Part shown: one piece after another, positions 7,910 through 17,614 of the stretch
Numbering within the stretch: the first letter of the stretch is position 1
How the letters are laid out: the number at the start of each line of letters is the position of its first letter
Assembly: GCA_019359615.1 (NCBI GenBank)
Contig: JAHHHA010000013.1
Span: 84,116-148,115 of the forward strand
Origin: Cyanosarcina radialis HA8281-LM2
GTDB lineage: Bacteria > Cyanobacteriota > Cyanobacteriia > Cyanobacteriales > CCAP-1448
Direction: 5' to 3'
Length of the DNA: 64,000 nt
Program-made: the position numbers and the translations under genes
Notes under the pieces: model-generated
Databases searched by the model: none
What the model was told of the DNA's origin: nothing
What the model saw: the letters and a program-made list of their open reading frames with translations, nothing else

Positions 7910-8884
7910 ATGGATATTAAAAACGGTTTTGTCGGCACGGTGGGTAATACGCCCTTAATTCGATTAAACAAAATCAGTCAAGAAACGGGTTGCGAAATCC
8001 TCGGTAAAGCTGAATTTCTCAATCCTGGGGGTTCGGTTAAAGATCGAGCCGCACTTTATATTATTGAAGATGCTGAAAAGAAAGGTTTGCTCAAACCTGG
8101 GGGAACGGTGGTAGAGGGCACCGCTGGCAATACGGGAATCGGTCTGGCTCATATTTGCAACGCTAAGGGCTATAAATGCCTGATTATCATTCCCGAAACC
8201 CAATCTCAAGAAAAGATGGATGCCTTGAGAACTTTAGGGGCAGAAGTGCGCCCGGTTCCGGCCGTACCTTACAAAGACCCGAATAACTACGTCAGGCTGT
8301 CTGGCAGAATCGCCGATGAGATGGAGAATGCCATCTGGGCCAATCAGTTCGATAATTTAGCCAATCGGCAAGCGCACTACGAAACCACCGGGCCGGAAAT
8401 TTGGCAGCAAACTGAGGGCAAGATCGATGCTTGGGTGACATCTATCGGTACTGGAGGCACTTTTGCGGGGATGTCGCTATTTTTAAAAGGTAAAAATTCA
8501 GCGATTAAAACCGTAATTGCCGATCCGATGGGCAGCGGATACTATAGTTACGTCAAAACAGGGGAAATTAAACTAGAAGGTAGTTCGATTACCGAAGGCA
8601 TCGGTAATAGCCGCATTACTGCTAATTTAGAAGGCATAGCGATCGACGATGCCATTCAAATCGACGATGCTGAGTGCGTGCGAGTAGTTTATCGCCTGTT
8701 GAAAGAGGAAGGATTATTTTTAGGCGGCTCGACTGGAATTAATGTCGCCGCTGCGATGAGATTAGCAAAGCAAATGGGACCGGGAAATACTATTGTCACT
8801 ATTCTTTGCGATAGCGGTTCTCGCTATCAGTCGCGGTTATTTAATCGAGAATGGTTGGCATCTAAGGGACTCTCGCCGGAGTAA
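7910..8884 (+). CDS. cysK: cysteine synthase A (O-acetylserine sulfhydrylase)
   Basis: 324 residues. It makes L-cysteine from O-acetylserine and sulfide using PLP. Seen: the start GNTPLIRLN, the PLP-lysine loop NPGGSVKDRAA, the substrate loop EGTAGNTGIG, the phosphate-binding GTGGT and the C-terminal CDSGSRYQSRLFN. It starts 8 bases after the Uma2 remnant, so both may lie on one transcript. The stop codon forms part of a heptanucleotide repeat array that continues into the intergenic space. Confidence 0.95.
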   Translation: MDIKNGFVGTVGNTPLIRLNKISQETGCEILGKAEFLNPGGSVKDRAALYIIEDAEKKGLLKPGGTVVEGTAGNTGIGLAHICNAKGYKCLIIIPETQSQEKMDALRTLGAEVRPVPAVPYKDPNNYVRLSGRIADEMENAIWANQFDNLANRQAHYETTGPEIWQQTEGKIDAWVTSIGTGGTFAGMSLFLKGKNSAIKTVIADPMGSGYYSYVKTGEIKLEGSSITEGIGNSRITANLEGIAIDDAIQIDDAECVRVVYRLLKEEGLFLGGSTGINVAAAMRLAKQMGPGNTIVTILCDSGSRYQSRLFNREWLASKGLSPE

Positions 8885-8909
8885 GTAATAAGTAATAAGT
8901 AATAAGTAA
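8882..8909. repeat. heptanucleotide tandem repeat (taagtaa)4
   Basis: Four perfect copies of taagtaa. The first copy contains the cysK stop codon. The same unit recurs at 39095-39134, again beginning at a stop codon. Confidence 0.95.
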
Positions 8910-8919
8910 TTTGATACTT

Positions 8920-9402
8920 ATGTCTTCATTATTAATTATGTTCGATCGCTTACTTGGTATTGTACTAATTGGTCTGTGTGGGATGCTACTAAGTAGCTGT
9001 GAAGAAAACAGACCGACTGCCACATTGAAAGTCGTTTTTACTTTCGATGGTTGTACTACTGATTACACGACTAGGATCGTACAAACAAATGGCGAACCTG
9101 TTACTACTGCCGCTCAACTCAACGGAGTCAACGGGGAAATTACATCTACGATCGGTTGCAATATTGAGGAGTTAGAGTATGCCTTTAATGCCGATCCCTT
9201 AGCCGCCAAGGTTGAAATCGATCTCGATTCGGTAGGATTGGGTGAAGGAGAAATAACCGCATTTATCCCTTTGGATAATCGCACGCCCCCGCCTCAACCT
9301 TTTATCATTAACTACCCTAATTTTCGATCGGTTTCAGCCGAAGTTGTCTTTCCCAATGCTGCCGTGAAGCCTTTGCGCGGTTTCGTGCCAGCAAAGCGGT
9401 AA
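8920..9402 (+). CDS. putative lipoprotein of unknown function
   Basis: 160 residues from the ATG at 8920; the ATG at 8938 (MFDRLLG) is equally possible. A hydrophobic signal segment (LLGIVLIGLCGMLL) ends in a lipobox-like LSSC, which predicts lipidation and export. The mature part is beta-rich with two further Cys and reads like a small beta-sandwich. It follows cysK by 35 bases but no functional link is evident. Confidence 0.65.
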   Translation: MSSLLIMFDRLLGIVLIGLCGMLLSSCEENRPTATLKVVFTFDGCTTDYTTRIVQTNGEPVTTAAQLNGVNGEITSTIGCNIEELEYAFNADPLAAKVEIDLDSVGLGEGEITAFIPLDNRTPPPQPFIINYPNFRSVSAEVVFPNAAVKPLRGFVPAKR

Positions 9403-9498
9403 TTTATTATTAAATGCGATCGACTTTGACCTCTCCCCTGCGAGGGAAGGGGGGAAGGGGGGTTAGGTCTTTCGGTGTACCTCAGAGAAACGCTATAT

Positions 9499-11397
9499 CT
9501 ATCGAGCGCGTTGCCCTTGTAATTCCTCAATGCGTTCTAAGTTACCACTGGGAATAGAAGCAATCAGCTTGCGAGTGTAATCGCTTTTAGGCTCGCGGTA
9601 GATTTGTTCGGCCGATCCCATTTCCTCAATTTTGCCCTGATTCATTACTATCAGTCGATCGCTCATAAACTTGACGACGCTCAAGTCGTGAGAAATGAAG
9701 ATGTAGGTCATCTTAAACTTCTGCTGCAATTCTTTTAACAAGTTCAACACTTCGGCTTGCACCGATACGTCTAAGGCTGAAACCGATTCGTCGCAAATGA
9801 TGAATTTGGGATATAAAGCTAATGCTCTAGCAATGCAAACCCGTTGCCTTTGTCCGCCGGAAAACTGGTGAGGGTAGCGGTTGAGGGCGCTAGGATTTAA
9901 GCCGACATCTTCTAATAGTTCTACTACTCGATCGCGTGCTTGTCGCCAATTTTTAATCCGCTTATGAATTAACAACGGTTCGGCGATCGCTTCTCCTATT
10001 TTCATCCGGGGATTGAGCGAACTAAAAGGGTTTTGGAAAACGATTTGGATATTTTGTCGCCACGATTGCAAGCGTTTACCGCTAAAAGCAGCCAGATCTT
10101 GACCGTCAAAGACGATCGTACCGCTCATCGGTGGGATTAGTCTCAGCAATGTCCGCGCCAGGGTGGTTTTGCCGCAACCAGATTCTCCTACTAGCCCCAG
10201 AGTTTCACCTCGATAAACCTCAAAGGAAACGTCGTTAACTGCCCAAACATAGCGTTTAGTTTGGCCCAATACTCCCCCCTGGCGGAAGCCCACTCTGAGG
10301 TTGCGAACTTCTAATAACACATCGGGTTGAGAGTTTTCCGATCGATCTCCATTGGACTCATTTTCACTGACGTAGACGATTTCGCCCTCTAGCTTCTCAG
10401 GTGCGGTGGGTTTTTCTCGAATTTCCCATTCACCAGTGGGAGTAGTTGCAACTTCCATGAATTCAGATACCGTTAGCAGTTTCTCTCCTTTAACGCGATC
10501 GAGTCGGGGGCGACAAGCTAGCAAGCCTTTGGTATATGGGCTTTGAGGATCGGAGAAGATCTGCAATACCGGGCCGTACTCGACGATTTTGCCTCGGTAC
10601 ATCACGGCGACGACATCGGCAATTTCTGCAATTACTCCTAAGTCGTGGGTGATAAACAACATCGACATTCCCCGGCTGTCGCGCAATTGTCGCAGTAACT
10701 TCAAGATCTCTGCTTGCACGGTGACATCTAAGGCGGTGCTGGGTTCGTCGGCAATTAAAATTTTCGGGTCGCAAGCTATAGCCATGGCAATCATTACTCG
10801 CTGCAACTGTCCTCCAGATAGTTCGTGGGGATAGCGTTTGAGCATTGCCTGTTTTTGCTCGTTGGCATACTTGTCGATTTCTGACTGGCTGACGGCGCGA
10901 TCGTCTGTGGGCGATAATCCTAGAGATGCCAGATAGCTTTCTTTGAACTTATCATCGCTGGGCAGCAATCTCACTTCTTGCAAGCGGGCAACTGCAAGGC
11001 GGCGGGCTTCGGCAACAGAAATTTTTTGGTGTTCCCTAATGGCCTCGACAATTTGAAACCCAATTGTATAAACCGGGTTGAGCGAACTCATCGGTTCTTG
11101 AAAAATCATGCCGAGCTGGTCGCCTCGGTACGACTGCATATTTTGGGTTAGCAGATTCACTGGTTGCGAGTCCGTAGCTCTAAACCAAATTTCACCACCA
11201 CTAATCTTGCCTGGAGGAGGAACCAAGCCCATAGCTGCTAAAGCAGTCACCGATTTTCCCGATCCTGATTCGCCCACGATTCCTAAAGTCTGTCCTGGCT
11301 GGAGACTAAAAGATATGCCATCAACTGCTTTAACTGGTTGTTCGTCTGTCGAAAATTGCACCTGTAAGTTGCGAACGTCGAGGATAGGATCGGTCAT
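9499..11397 (-). CDS. ABC transporter ATP-binding protein, fused tandem ATPase (oligopeptide type)
   Basis: 632 residues from the ATG at 11397 ([15 protein letters not shown]). Two complete ABC ATPase domains in one chain, as in GsiA/YejF or a DppD-DppF fusion. Domain 1 has Walker A GESGSGKS, signature LSGGQLQRV and Walker B ILIADEP; domain 2 has [17 protein letters not shown] and FIICDES. The C-terminal OppD/F-like extension is short. It would energise import of peptides or similar substrates at the inner membrane. No permease or binding protein lies beside it, so its partners must be encoded elsewhere. Confidence 0.93.
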   Translation of the reverse strand: MTDPILDVRNLQVQFSTDEQPVKAVDGISFSLQPGQTLGIVGESGSGKSVTALAAMGLVPPPGKISGGEIWFRATDSQPVNLLTQNMQSYRGDQLGMIFQEPMSSLNPVYTIGFQIVEAIREHQKISVAEARRLAVARLQEVRLLPSDDKFKESYLASLGLSPTDDRAVSQSEIDKYANEQKQAMLKRYPHELSGGQLQRVMIAMAIACDPKILIADEPSTALDVTVQAEILKLLRQLRDSRGMSMLFITHDLGVIAEIADVVAVMYRGKIVEYGPVLQIFSDPQSPYTKGLLACRPRLDRVKGEKLLTVSEFMEVATTPTGEWEIREKPTAPEKLEGEIVYVSENESNGDRSENSQPDVLLEVRNLRVGFRQGGVLGQTKRYVWAVNDVSFEVYRGETLGLVGESGCGKTTLARTLLRLIPPMSGTIVFDGQDLAAFSGKRLQSWRQNIQIVFQNPFSSLNPRMKIGEAIAEPLLIHKRIKNWRQARDRVVELLEDVGLNPSALNRYPHQFSGGQRQRVCIARALALYPKFIICDESVSALDVSVQAEVLNLLKELQQKFKMTYIFISHDLSVVKFMSDRLIVMNQGKIEEMGSAEQIYREPKSDYTRKLIASIPSGNLERIEELQGQRAR

Positions 11398-11558
11398 AGC
11401 TAGCAATATATGAGGGAGAACTGAAACGTTAAGAGGAGGCGATCGATGCTACTATTCTATGCTTTCAACGAATCGGGTCTGCAAGGCGATCGACATATTG
11501 CTTATCGTTAGATAGTTAACCGGATTTTAACAGGATCGCCCTGGCCTAAATCGATCGA

Positions 11559-12734
11559 CTATCTGCTATGAGATTGGCGTTGGTATTTCCGCGCCTTTTC
11601 TAATAACTGGTTGTTGAGTAGGTAGCCAAATCCAGCTTTTTCTAGACGCAAGACAAAATCTTCGCGAGTATTGCCCAACCTTTCGGCAGCGCGATCGAGT
11701 TGCCAACCGCAAGCAGCTAGCTGACTGAGGAGGTAAACCCGACGAGTTTGAGCGGCAGATAAGCGGTAGGTTTTTAAATACTCTAGTTCGCCGTTATCTC
11801 GCACGATCGCTTCGCCAATATGGTTTTCATCTTTGAGGTGCAAGTCAGTGATAAAACGCTGCAAGCTAAAAGGCCCGGCGGTATAAACTCGTTGGGCAGT
11901 TAATTGGCATCCCAACAAATTACTGGCCATAAATCCTTGGAACGCTGCCCAATCCGATCGCATTTGGGCGATCGCTTGCTGGAGGTCTGCTAGACTATCG
12001 ATCTTCGATTCATCTACAGATAAACTCATGGGTGCAGTGGTCTGATACAGACAGCCATACTGGTAAAGCAATTCGCCATAAAAGTCTTCTAGCAAGCTGC
12101 GATGGAGAGCGCGATAATCTTCTGAGGTAGGAGTAACAAACGCCGAAGCCAAAGCATCAGCCACAAACAGCAATACTCCTACTTGTTGTTCGTGAATCTC
12201 GAATACCCTAAGAGCATCTTCTAATCCATCAATCGCCCGCCCGCCTACAGACATTTCCCAGCGGGGAGACAGTCCGCGAGAGAGTACCTGACGAGAATAT
12301 TCGCTCCAAGCAATATCCGGCCCGGAAAAGAACATCGATAAGAAACCTTCCATCGCCAGATGTAGGGGCAAGAAGCGCAAATTATTCCCCCGTTCCCGTT
12401 TTGCCATCCGGTGGAGCAGGCGGGCGCTGTGCCAACCCGTAGCGAGAAGTTTGCCTTCAGATGCTACGAGTTGTCCTCCAAAAGCTGCTAGTGGAGAACC
12501 ATCATCGCTCCAACTCAGCACCAACCCGTGGGGGACGTAAGACATATATTTGAGATCTCCCTTCAGGGAAACGATCGCAGCATCATCTCGATACTGGCGC
12601 TGCCACAACCGCAAGTCATAGCGTACCTGACGACGCAGTAGAGGCACGATCCGAATTGCCCCCCAAACTTGCGAGGGAGCGATTTCTAAACCCCGAAGGG
12701 CGATCGTTTCTAATAAGCTGGCTTTTTTTGGCAT
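11559..12734 (-). CDS. conserved cyanobacterial protein with C-terminal Fis-like HTH
   Basis: 391 residues. The N-terminal two thirds are a globular domain with no motif I can name firmly; it may be the ARPP-type domain annotated in cyanobacteria. The C-terminal 60 residues (QTRRVYLLSQLAACGWQLDRAAERLGNTREDFVLRLEKAGF) have the Fis-type helix-turn-helix pattern. No signal peptide or membrane segment is seen. It is upstream of, and on the same strand as, the ABC ATPase gene, with 161 bases between. DNA binding is possible but not shown. Confidence 0.6.
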   Translation of the reverse strand: MPKKASLLETIALRGLEIAPSQVWGAIRIVPLLRRQVRYDLRLWQRQYRDDAAIVSLKGDLKYMSYVPHGLVLSWSDDGSPLAAFGGQLVASEGKLLATGWHSARLLHRMAKRERGNNLRFLPLHLAMEGFLSMFFSGPDIAWSEYSRQVLSRGLSPRWEMSVGGRAIDGLEDALRVFEIHEQQVGVLLFVADALASAFVTPTSEDYRALHRSLLEDFYGELLYQYGCLYQTTAPMSLSVDESKIDSLADLQQAIAQMRSDWAAFQGFMASNLLGCQLTAQRVYTAGPFSLQRFITDLHLKDENHIGEAIVRDNGELEYLKTYRLSAAQTRRVYLLSQLAACGWQLDRAAERLGNTREDFVLRLEKAGFGYLLNNQLLEKARKYQRQSHSR

Positions 12735-12756
12735 TGTTGGTCTTCAGCCCCCGCAC

Positions 12757-12785
12757 TGGGACAGGCTGGAAGCCTATCCCACAAG
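12757..12785. repeat. dispersed 28-bp element, copy 1
   Basis: The reverse complement of this stretch is found without change over 28 bases at 30807-30834. It includes the near-palindrome gggacaggctggaagcctatccc. Both copies are intergenic. Confidence 0.85.
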
Positions 12786-12838
12786 AATGTATTGCACTTA
12801 ATTAAGGTTGCCTTTTGTCTATTGCCTCTTGCCTTTTG

Positions 12839-13879
12839 CTATGAATAAAGCTGCATCACTTCAGTTAAAGAAAGACGAGACTGAGTTCCTAAAGTTAAAG
12901 CCGAAATATGACCTCGATCGAAATGCTCGGCAGCGGCACAACCGATCGTCGCCGCGTTATCCGTGCAATACTTCATCGGGGGAAATATCACCCGCAAATT
13001 GTGGGGAAGGGCAGCAGCTTGCAGATGTTTCCTCAACCCAGTGTTAGCCGCTACCCCACCGCCAACCGCAATGGTGTCTAAACCACAATCGAGGGCGCAA
13101 GCGATCGCTCTTTTAGTCAAACTGCGGGCGACACTCTCTTGAAAGCTAGCAGCAATATCTTTCACTGGCAATTCGGATGTTTCCCCTTCTAGCTTTTGGA
13201 CTAACCGCAAAACAGCAGTTTTCAAACCGCTAAAACTAGAGTCGTAGGGATGATACCCCCCACCGGGCAAAGAAACATTACCTTCTGGGAGGGGGAAGGC
13301 TTTAGGATTCCCTTCTGAAGCTAATTTGTCTACTATCGGACCGCCGGGATAACCGAGATGTAACAATCGCGCTACCTTATCAAAAGCTTCCCCGACAGCA
13401 TCGTCGCGGGTTTCTCCTAGAGTTTCGTAAATGCCGCAATCTTTGACGTAAATTAAGCTAGTGTGACCGCCGGAAACCAGCAGGCACAAAAAAGGCGGTT
13501 GTAAATCGGGTTCGGCGAGATAAGTGCCATAAATGTGTCCTTCTAGGTGATGTACCCCTAGAAAAGGCTTTTGACGGACGAGGGCCAGGGTTTTAGCAGC
13601 AGTTACGCCCACCAATAGCGCCCCTACCAATCCTGGGGCACAAGTAGCCGCGATCGCCTCAATTTCTCCCCAGCCGATATTCGCCTCTTCCAGGGAGCGA
13701 GCGATCGCCTCGTTCAAAGTTTCCAGGTGTTGCCGCGAAGCCACTTCCGGCACTACCCCCCCATACTGCTGGTGGATCGGAATCTGCGATGTAACAATAC
13801 TACTAATAACTTTACGATTATTCACAATCGCCGCCGCAGTTTCGTCACAACTTGTTTCAATTGCTAAAACGGTTGCCAT
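12839..13879 (-). CDS. tsaD: tRNA N6-adenosine threonylcarbamoyltransferase TsaD
   Basis: 346 residues. It transfers threonylcarbamoyl to A37 of ANN-decoding tRNAs, together with TsaB/TsaE. Seen: the ASKHA opening [16 protein letters not shown], the metal-binding HHLEGH, the ATP-site GGHTS, and the C-terminal [13 protein letters not shown] and [12 protein letters not shown]. The length is normal. It is divergent from psaF, with about 100 bases between the two starts holding both promoters. Confidence 0.96.
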   Translation of the reverse strand: MATVLAIETSCDETAAAIVNNRKVISSIVTSQIPIHQQYGGVVPEVASRQHLETLNEAIARSLEEANIGWGEIEAIAATCAPGLVGALLVGVTAAKTLALVRQKPFLGVHHLEGHIYGTYLAEPDLQPPFLCLLVSGGHTSLIYVKDCGIYETLGETRDDAVGEAFDKVARLLHLGYPGGPIVDKLASEGNPKAFPLPEGNVSLPGGGYHPYDSSFSGLKTAVLRLVQKLEGETSELPVKDIAASFQESVARSLTKRAIACALDCGLDTIAVGGGVAANTGLRKHLQAAALPHNLRVIFPPMKYCTDNAATIGCAAAEHFDRGHISALTLGTQSRLSLTEVMQLYS

Positions 13880-13981
13880 TCACTGGTACTTTAAAGTATC
13901 GATACGTAATTTATTTGGTACGAACACGATAAGTGTTTGGGACAAAAAGATTTTTCTTTCGTAACAAAAGGAAACACTCCT

Positions 13982-14476
13982 ATGCGACGATTGTTGGCTG
14001 TAATTTTCGCCTTTACTATTTGGTTTACTGTGGTTCCCAGCGCCTCTGCTGATATTGCCGGACTCACTCCCTGTAGCGAGTCTCAGGCTTTCCAGCAACG
14101 GGCGGCTAATGCCCGCGCCACGACTAGCGACCCCAATTCAGGCAGAGCGCGCTTCGAGCGTTATTCTGGCGCTCTCTGCGGTCCTGAAGGTCTACCCCGT
14201 TTAATTGTAGACGGTCGCTACAGTCATGCTGGCGACTTTCTGATTCCTAGCGTGCTGTTCCTCTATATTACTGGCTGTATCGGCTGGGCTGGTCGCTCTT
14301 ATTTGATGACTACCAGAGCCGGAAAAGATCCAGAAATGAAGGAAGTCATCATCGATGTTCCTTTGGCAATTAAAAGCATGATATCTGCGGGTGCTTGGCC
14401 AGCCTTAGCCCTTGCCGAATTTACTTCTGGTAAATTGCTCGCCAAAGATGCAGATGTTCCTGTTTCCCCTCGTTAA
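13982..14476 (+). CDS. psaF: photosystem I reaction centre subunit III (PsaF)
   Basis: 164 residues from the ATG at 13982, preceded by aaaaggaaac. It has an N-terminal signal peptide ([22 protein letters not shown]) and then the mature sequence DIAGLTPC..., which lies on the lumenal side. The central hydrophobic segment ([20 protein letters not shown]) is the membrane anchor in PSI. Lumenal PsaF affects electron-donor docking and stabilises PsaJ. The paired lumenal Cys residues are present. psaJ follows after 59 bases and a terminator after that, so psaF-psaJ is a two-gene operon. Confidence 0.97.
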   Translation: MRRLLAVIFAFTIWFTVVPSASADIAGLTPCSESQAFQQRAANARATTSDPNSGRARFERYSGALCGPEGLPRLIVDGRYSHAGDFLIPSVLFLYITGCIGWAGRSYLMTTRAGKDPEMKEVIIDVPLAIKSMISAGAWPALALAEFTSGKLLAKDADVPVSPR

Positions 14477-14535
14477 TCGCTCTTTTCGGAAATTTTAATT
14501 CTCCGATCGCAGTATCTTGTTTGGAGTAATGATTC

Positions 14536-14652
14536 ATGACTAAGTTTCTTTCTTTGGCTCCTGTGATCCTGTTTTTATGGCTGATCGAAACAGCCATATG
14601 GCTGATTGTCTTTAATTACGCTCATCCCGATCTTTTGTTCCATCCTTTATAG
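14536..14652 (+). CDS. psaJ: photosystem I subunit IX (PsaJ)
   Basis: A 38-residue single-span thylakoid protein. It starts MTKFLSLAPVILFLWL, continues through one hydrophobic helix, and ends FNYAHPDLLFHPL, matching the family throughout. The start is at 14536 after ttggagtaatgattc. It partners with PsaF in photosystem I, and the gene order psaF-psaJ is the standard one. Confidence 0.97.
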   Translation: MTKFLSLAPVILFLWLIETAIWLIVFNYAHPDLLFHPL

Positions 14653-14705
14653 GTCGATCGGATCTCTGAAACATTTGCATCTGAATACTAACTGTGTTTG
14701 GATAC

Positions 14706-14743
14706 AAACCCTGTCCTAAATGCTAGGATGGGGTTTATTGTTT
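14706..14743 (+). terminator. rho-independent terminator of psaF-psaJ
   Basis: The arms aaaccctgtccta and taggatggggttt, with two wobble or mismatch positions, form a 13-bp stem around aatgc, followed by attgttt. It lies 54 bases after psaJ and 18 before purH. Confidence 0.8.
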
Positions 14744-14760
14744 GGGGAGAATAGCCAATT

Positions 14761-16320
14761 ATGGCACGTCTGGCACTGCTAAGCACTTCTGATAAAACTG
14801 GATTAATCGAATTTGCCCGTCAACTAGTGGCGGAATTTGAGTTTGAAATTGTTAGTAGTGGTGGAACGGCAAAAGTTTTAAAAGAGGCGGGATTACCAGT
14901 TATTAAAGTTGCCGATTATACAGGGTTTCCCGAAATTTTGGGAGGGCGAGTAAAAACTCTGCACCCTCGAATTCATGGAGGGATTTTAGCGCGGCGAGAT
15001 GTCCCCCAAGATGCCATAGATTTAGAGAACAATCAGATTCGCCCGATCGATCTAGTCGTGGTGAATCTTTATCCATTTCAACAAACGATCGCTCAGCCTC
15101 ATGTCAGCTTAGCAGAGGCGATCGAGCAAATCGATATCGGCGGTCCGGCAATGATTCGCGCCGCTGCCAAAAATTACGCGCATCTGACAGTTTTATCGAA
15201 TCCAAACCAATACGATTCTTACTTACAAGAATTAAGAACCCATCGAGAGCAAGTTTCTTTAGAGTTTCGTCAAACCTGCGCCTGCGAAGCATTCAGTCAT
15301 ACAGCCAATTATGACAGTGCGATCGCTAATTATCTTCAAAACCAGCAGTCACCAGTTAATAGCGAAGAATTACCCCAAAAATTTACTATTTCTGGCGATC
15401 GATTGCAATCTCTCCGTTATGGAGAAAATCCCCATCAAAGTGCGGCTTGGTATCAAACTGGAACAATGGCCACAGGTTGGGCAGCAGCTACAAAACTGCA
15501 AGGGAAAGAACTCAGTTATAACAATTTAGTCGATTTAGAAGCAGCTAAACGATTAATTGCTGAATTTACCGATACTCCAGCCGCAGTAATTATCAAACAT
15601 ACCAATCCCTGCGGCGTGGCTTTGGGAAGCAGTTTATTAGCAGCTTACGAAAAAGCTTTTAATGCCGATTCAGTTTCAGCTTTTGGGGGAATTGTCGCTT
15701 TAAACCGTGCGATCGATGTTCCCACGGCTAATGCTTTAACCCAGACGTTTTTAGAATGTATAGTTGCCCCTGGTTGCGATGCTGAAGCGGCAGCAATTTT
15801 GCAAGCAAAATCTAAAGTTAGGGTGTTAATTTTACCCGATGCAGAGACGTTGCAGGCAACGTCTCCCCCCACAGTAAACGCGATCGCTGGCGGTTTTTTA
15901 GTGCAAAAAGCAGACGATTTGGTAGAAGATAGCAGTCAATGGCAAGTGGTAACGGAAAAAACGCCAACCCCAGCACAAATGGTGGAATTGCTATTGGCGT
16001 GGAAAGTATGCAAACACGTTAAATCTAATGCGATCGTAGTAACTAAAAATGGTACGACGATCGGGATCGGTGCCGGACAAATGAATCGCGTCGGTTCGGT
16101 AAAAATAGCCCTAGAACAAGCAGGAGAAAAAACTAAAGGTGCAGTGCTAGCTAGCGATGGGTTCTTCCCCTTTGACGACTCGGTGCGCACCGCCGCTGCG
16201 GCTGGTATTGAGGCGATAGTACAGCCAGGAGGAAGCGTGAAAGATAAAGATTCCATTCAAGCTGCTAATGAATTGGGTTTAGTGATGGTATTTACGGGGA
16301 TTCGCCACTTTTTGCATTAG
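14761..16320 (+). CDS. purH: bifunctional AICAR transformylase / IMP cyclohydrolase PurH
   Basis: 519 residues. It catalyses the last two steps of IMP synthesis. The N-terminal MGS-fold cyclohydrolase runs from ALLSTSDKTGLIEFA through GGRVKTLHPRIHGG; the transformylase includes LRYGENPHQSAAWY, the catalytic IIKHTNPCG and the end DSVRTAAAAGIEAIVQPGGSVKD. Around residue 362 a short palindromic repeat has been accommodated in the reading frame (encoding ETLQATS), within a surface linker before AIAGGFLVQ. The start ATG at 14761 follows the psaFJ terminator closely. Confidence 0.96.
   Translation: MARLALLSTSDKTGLIEFARQLVAEFEFEIVSSGGTAKVLKEAGLPVIKVADYTGFPEILGGRVKTLHPRIHGGILARRDVPQDAIDLENNQIRPIDLVVVNLYPFQQTIAQPHVSLAEAIEQIDIGGPAMIRAAAKNYAHLTVLSNPNQYDSYLQELRTHREQVSLEFRQTCACEAFSHTANYDSAIANYLQNQQSPVNSEELPQKFTISGDRLQSLRYGENPHQSAAWYQTGTMATGWAAATKLQGKELSYNNLVDLEAAKRLIAEFTDTPAAVIIKHTNPCGVALGSSLLAAYEKAFNADSVSAFGGIVALNRAIDVPTANALTQTFLECIVAPGCDAEAAAILQAKSKVRVLILPDAETLQATSPPTVNAIAGGFLVQKADDLVEDSSQWQVVTEKTPTPAQMVELLLAWKVCKHVKSNAIVVTKNGTTIGIGAGQMNRVGSVKIALEQAGEKTKGAVLASDGFFPFDDSVRTAAAAGIEAIVQPGGSVKDKDSIQAANELGLVMVFTGIRHFLH
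15844..15865. repeat. palindromic repeat inside purH
   Basis: A perfect inverted repeat with arms gagacgttgc and gcaacgtctc around ag. It resembles the dispersed gagacgttgcatgcaacgtctc palindromes of cyanobacterial genomes, but here it is translated in frame. Confidence 0.8.
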
Positions 16321-16623
16321 AAAAGGTTGCTAGAATGCGCGTCAAATTAATACCCAAACCTCTCATCCGCCAGGGGTTCAAAACCCCTGTCTCATAGCTA
16401 AAGTTCTCTAAAGAGGACTGAATCGGTTCCTTATTGCGTTACGAACTAAACATTTTGAATGACTGACGATGTTCCTGTTACCACAGTGAAGAGAACTCAG
16501 ATTTTCCCAAATGGGATTCAATATATTATTTAAGAAACCAAGAGAGATTTGAATTTGGTATGACCGAGAAAACCAAATTGCCCGATCTCGAAGCCATAGA
16601 TCGCTGGAGAAGGAGAGTTTCAG
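16321..16623. other. 303-bp intergenic region
   Basis: It holds a short palindrome (aggggttcaaaacccct, about 16373-16389). No convincing gene; a 28-codon open frame at 16560 overlaps the next gene and is probably chance. Confidence 0.5.
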
Positions 16624-17109
16624 ATGAATGTGGAAAAAGATTATGAAGATGTGCTGCACAATCTTGAGAGTGCGATCGTGAGGTATTATCGAGAGCATCC
16701 CGATTTGATTGATGCTGAAGTTGATTCGGCTTTAGATTGGTTGGCGAAAAATTATAGCCGTCCAACACCAGGTCGAAGCAGTGCGGCTTCAATGCCCAGA
16801 GGAATGACTGGGGAAGTGACAGCAGCAGTATTCGCCATCTGTCAATGGCGGCTGGGGCTAGAGGCGTTGCCTGCGATCGACGAGCGAGGCAATCCGGTGG
16901 AGTTGGAAATTGAAAGTCTGTCTCCCACTGAAATCGTCGCTTGTCTCAAACGGCTCAAATCTTCAGTCAAACTGTGGACAAAAAAGGGTGGACGGCAAGG
17001 ATACCTCAATTTTATCAAGCAGTTCATCCCACCGGAAGAAACCTTATTGAAGAAACAGAGAAATGGCCCCATGGAAAAGCTGTTGGGCTGGTTGAAGCGG
17101 AACGACTAA
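16624..17109 (+). CDS. conserved hypothetical protein, 161 aa
   Basis: It starts at 16624 after a good ribosome site (aaggagagtttcag). The protein is soluble and mixed alpha/beta, with an acidic N-terminus (MNVEKDYEDVLHNLESAIV) and a basic C-terminus (KLLGWLKRND). I do not recognise a family. No signal peptide, membrane segment or catalytic motif is evident. Neither neighbour suggests a role. Confidence 0.6.
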   Translation: MNVEKDYEDVLHNLESAIVRYYREHPDLIDAEVDSALDWLAKNYSRPTPGRSSAASMPRGMTGEVTAAVFAICQWRLGLEALPAIDERGNPVELEIESLSPTEIVACLKRLKSSVKLWTKKGGRQGYLNFIKQFIPPEETLLKKQRNGPMEKLLGWLKRND

Positions 17110-17283
17110 TACCACTACGCGGAAGTCAAAAGTCAAATCGCCCTCTTATCTAATTAAAGAAAGAAGGCGATCGGCGCTAGCATCAACGCTAATTTTCAAA
17201 CGATCGAGCAGACAATCGAAGTTTACCCGCACTAACTTCAAGAAAATACATTAGATTAAAGCAATTTCCTGATTTTCTTTTTG

Positions 17284-17475
17284 CTAACAAGTCTCAAAAG
17301 AGCAGATTGGCTCGTAGCTTATGGGGATAATACCGCCTGCTACTTTAGCCAGTTCGGTATCTGTTAATTCGATCGATCCTGCTGGGTTTTCTGGTAGCAA
17401 CGCGCGTTCGGTTTCGCTCAGGCTATAGCGAAAATCCGCATCTTTCCAAGCGCGAATGATATTTTCTTGCGACAT
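17284..17475 (-). CDS. type II lanthipeptide-like precursor (mersacidin/lichenicidin family leader)
   Basis: 63 residues with a strong ribosome site (caacaggagaac) before the ATG at 17475. The leader (MSQENIIRAWKDADFRYSL...LLPENPAG...LTDTELAKVAGG) matches the mersacidin-type leader and ends in the double-Gly site of bifunctional export peptidases. The predicted core, IIPISYEPICSFETC, has two Cys and three Ser/Thr, enough for two thioether rings. No LanM synthetase or transporter lies in the window, so modification would have to come from a remote enzyme. Confidence 0.85.
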   Translation of the reverse strand: MSQENIIRAWKDADFRYSLSETERALLPENPAGSIELTDTELAKVAGGIIPISYEPICSFETC

Positions 17476-17614
17476 AATGTTCTCCTGTTGTTAGCTGATG
17501 TGGTGGAAATGCTTTCATTGACAGCAAGTGATCGCTTCCTTTTTAACTAGCAATTCGGAGAAGGTGTCCTACACAAAAGGGTAGTTTTGGGGAATTGTCG
17601 CTCGATTTCGTTTT

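Noticed and set aside
9428..9470. G-rich run (gcgagggaaggggggaaggggggtta) as a possible G-quadruplex regulator
   Set aside because: Such G/C-rich runs are common dispersed repeats in cyanobacterial genomes, and it lies between converging gene ends.
16560..16646. 28-codon frame ahead of the 161-residue hypothetical gene
   Set aside because: It overlaps the ribosome site and start of the real gene and lacks its own ribosome site.
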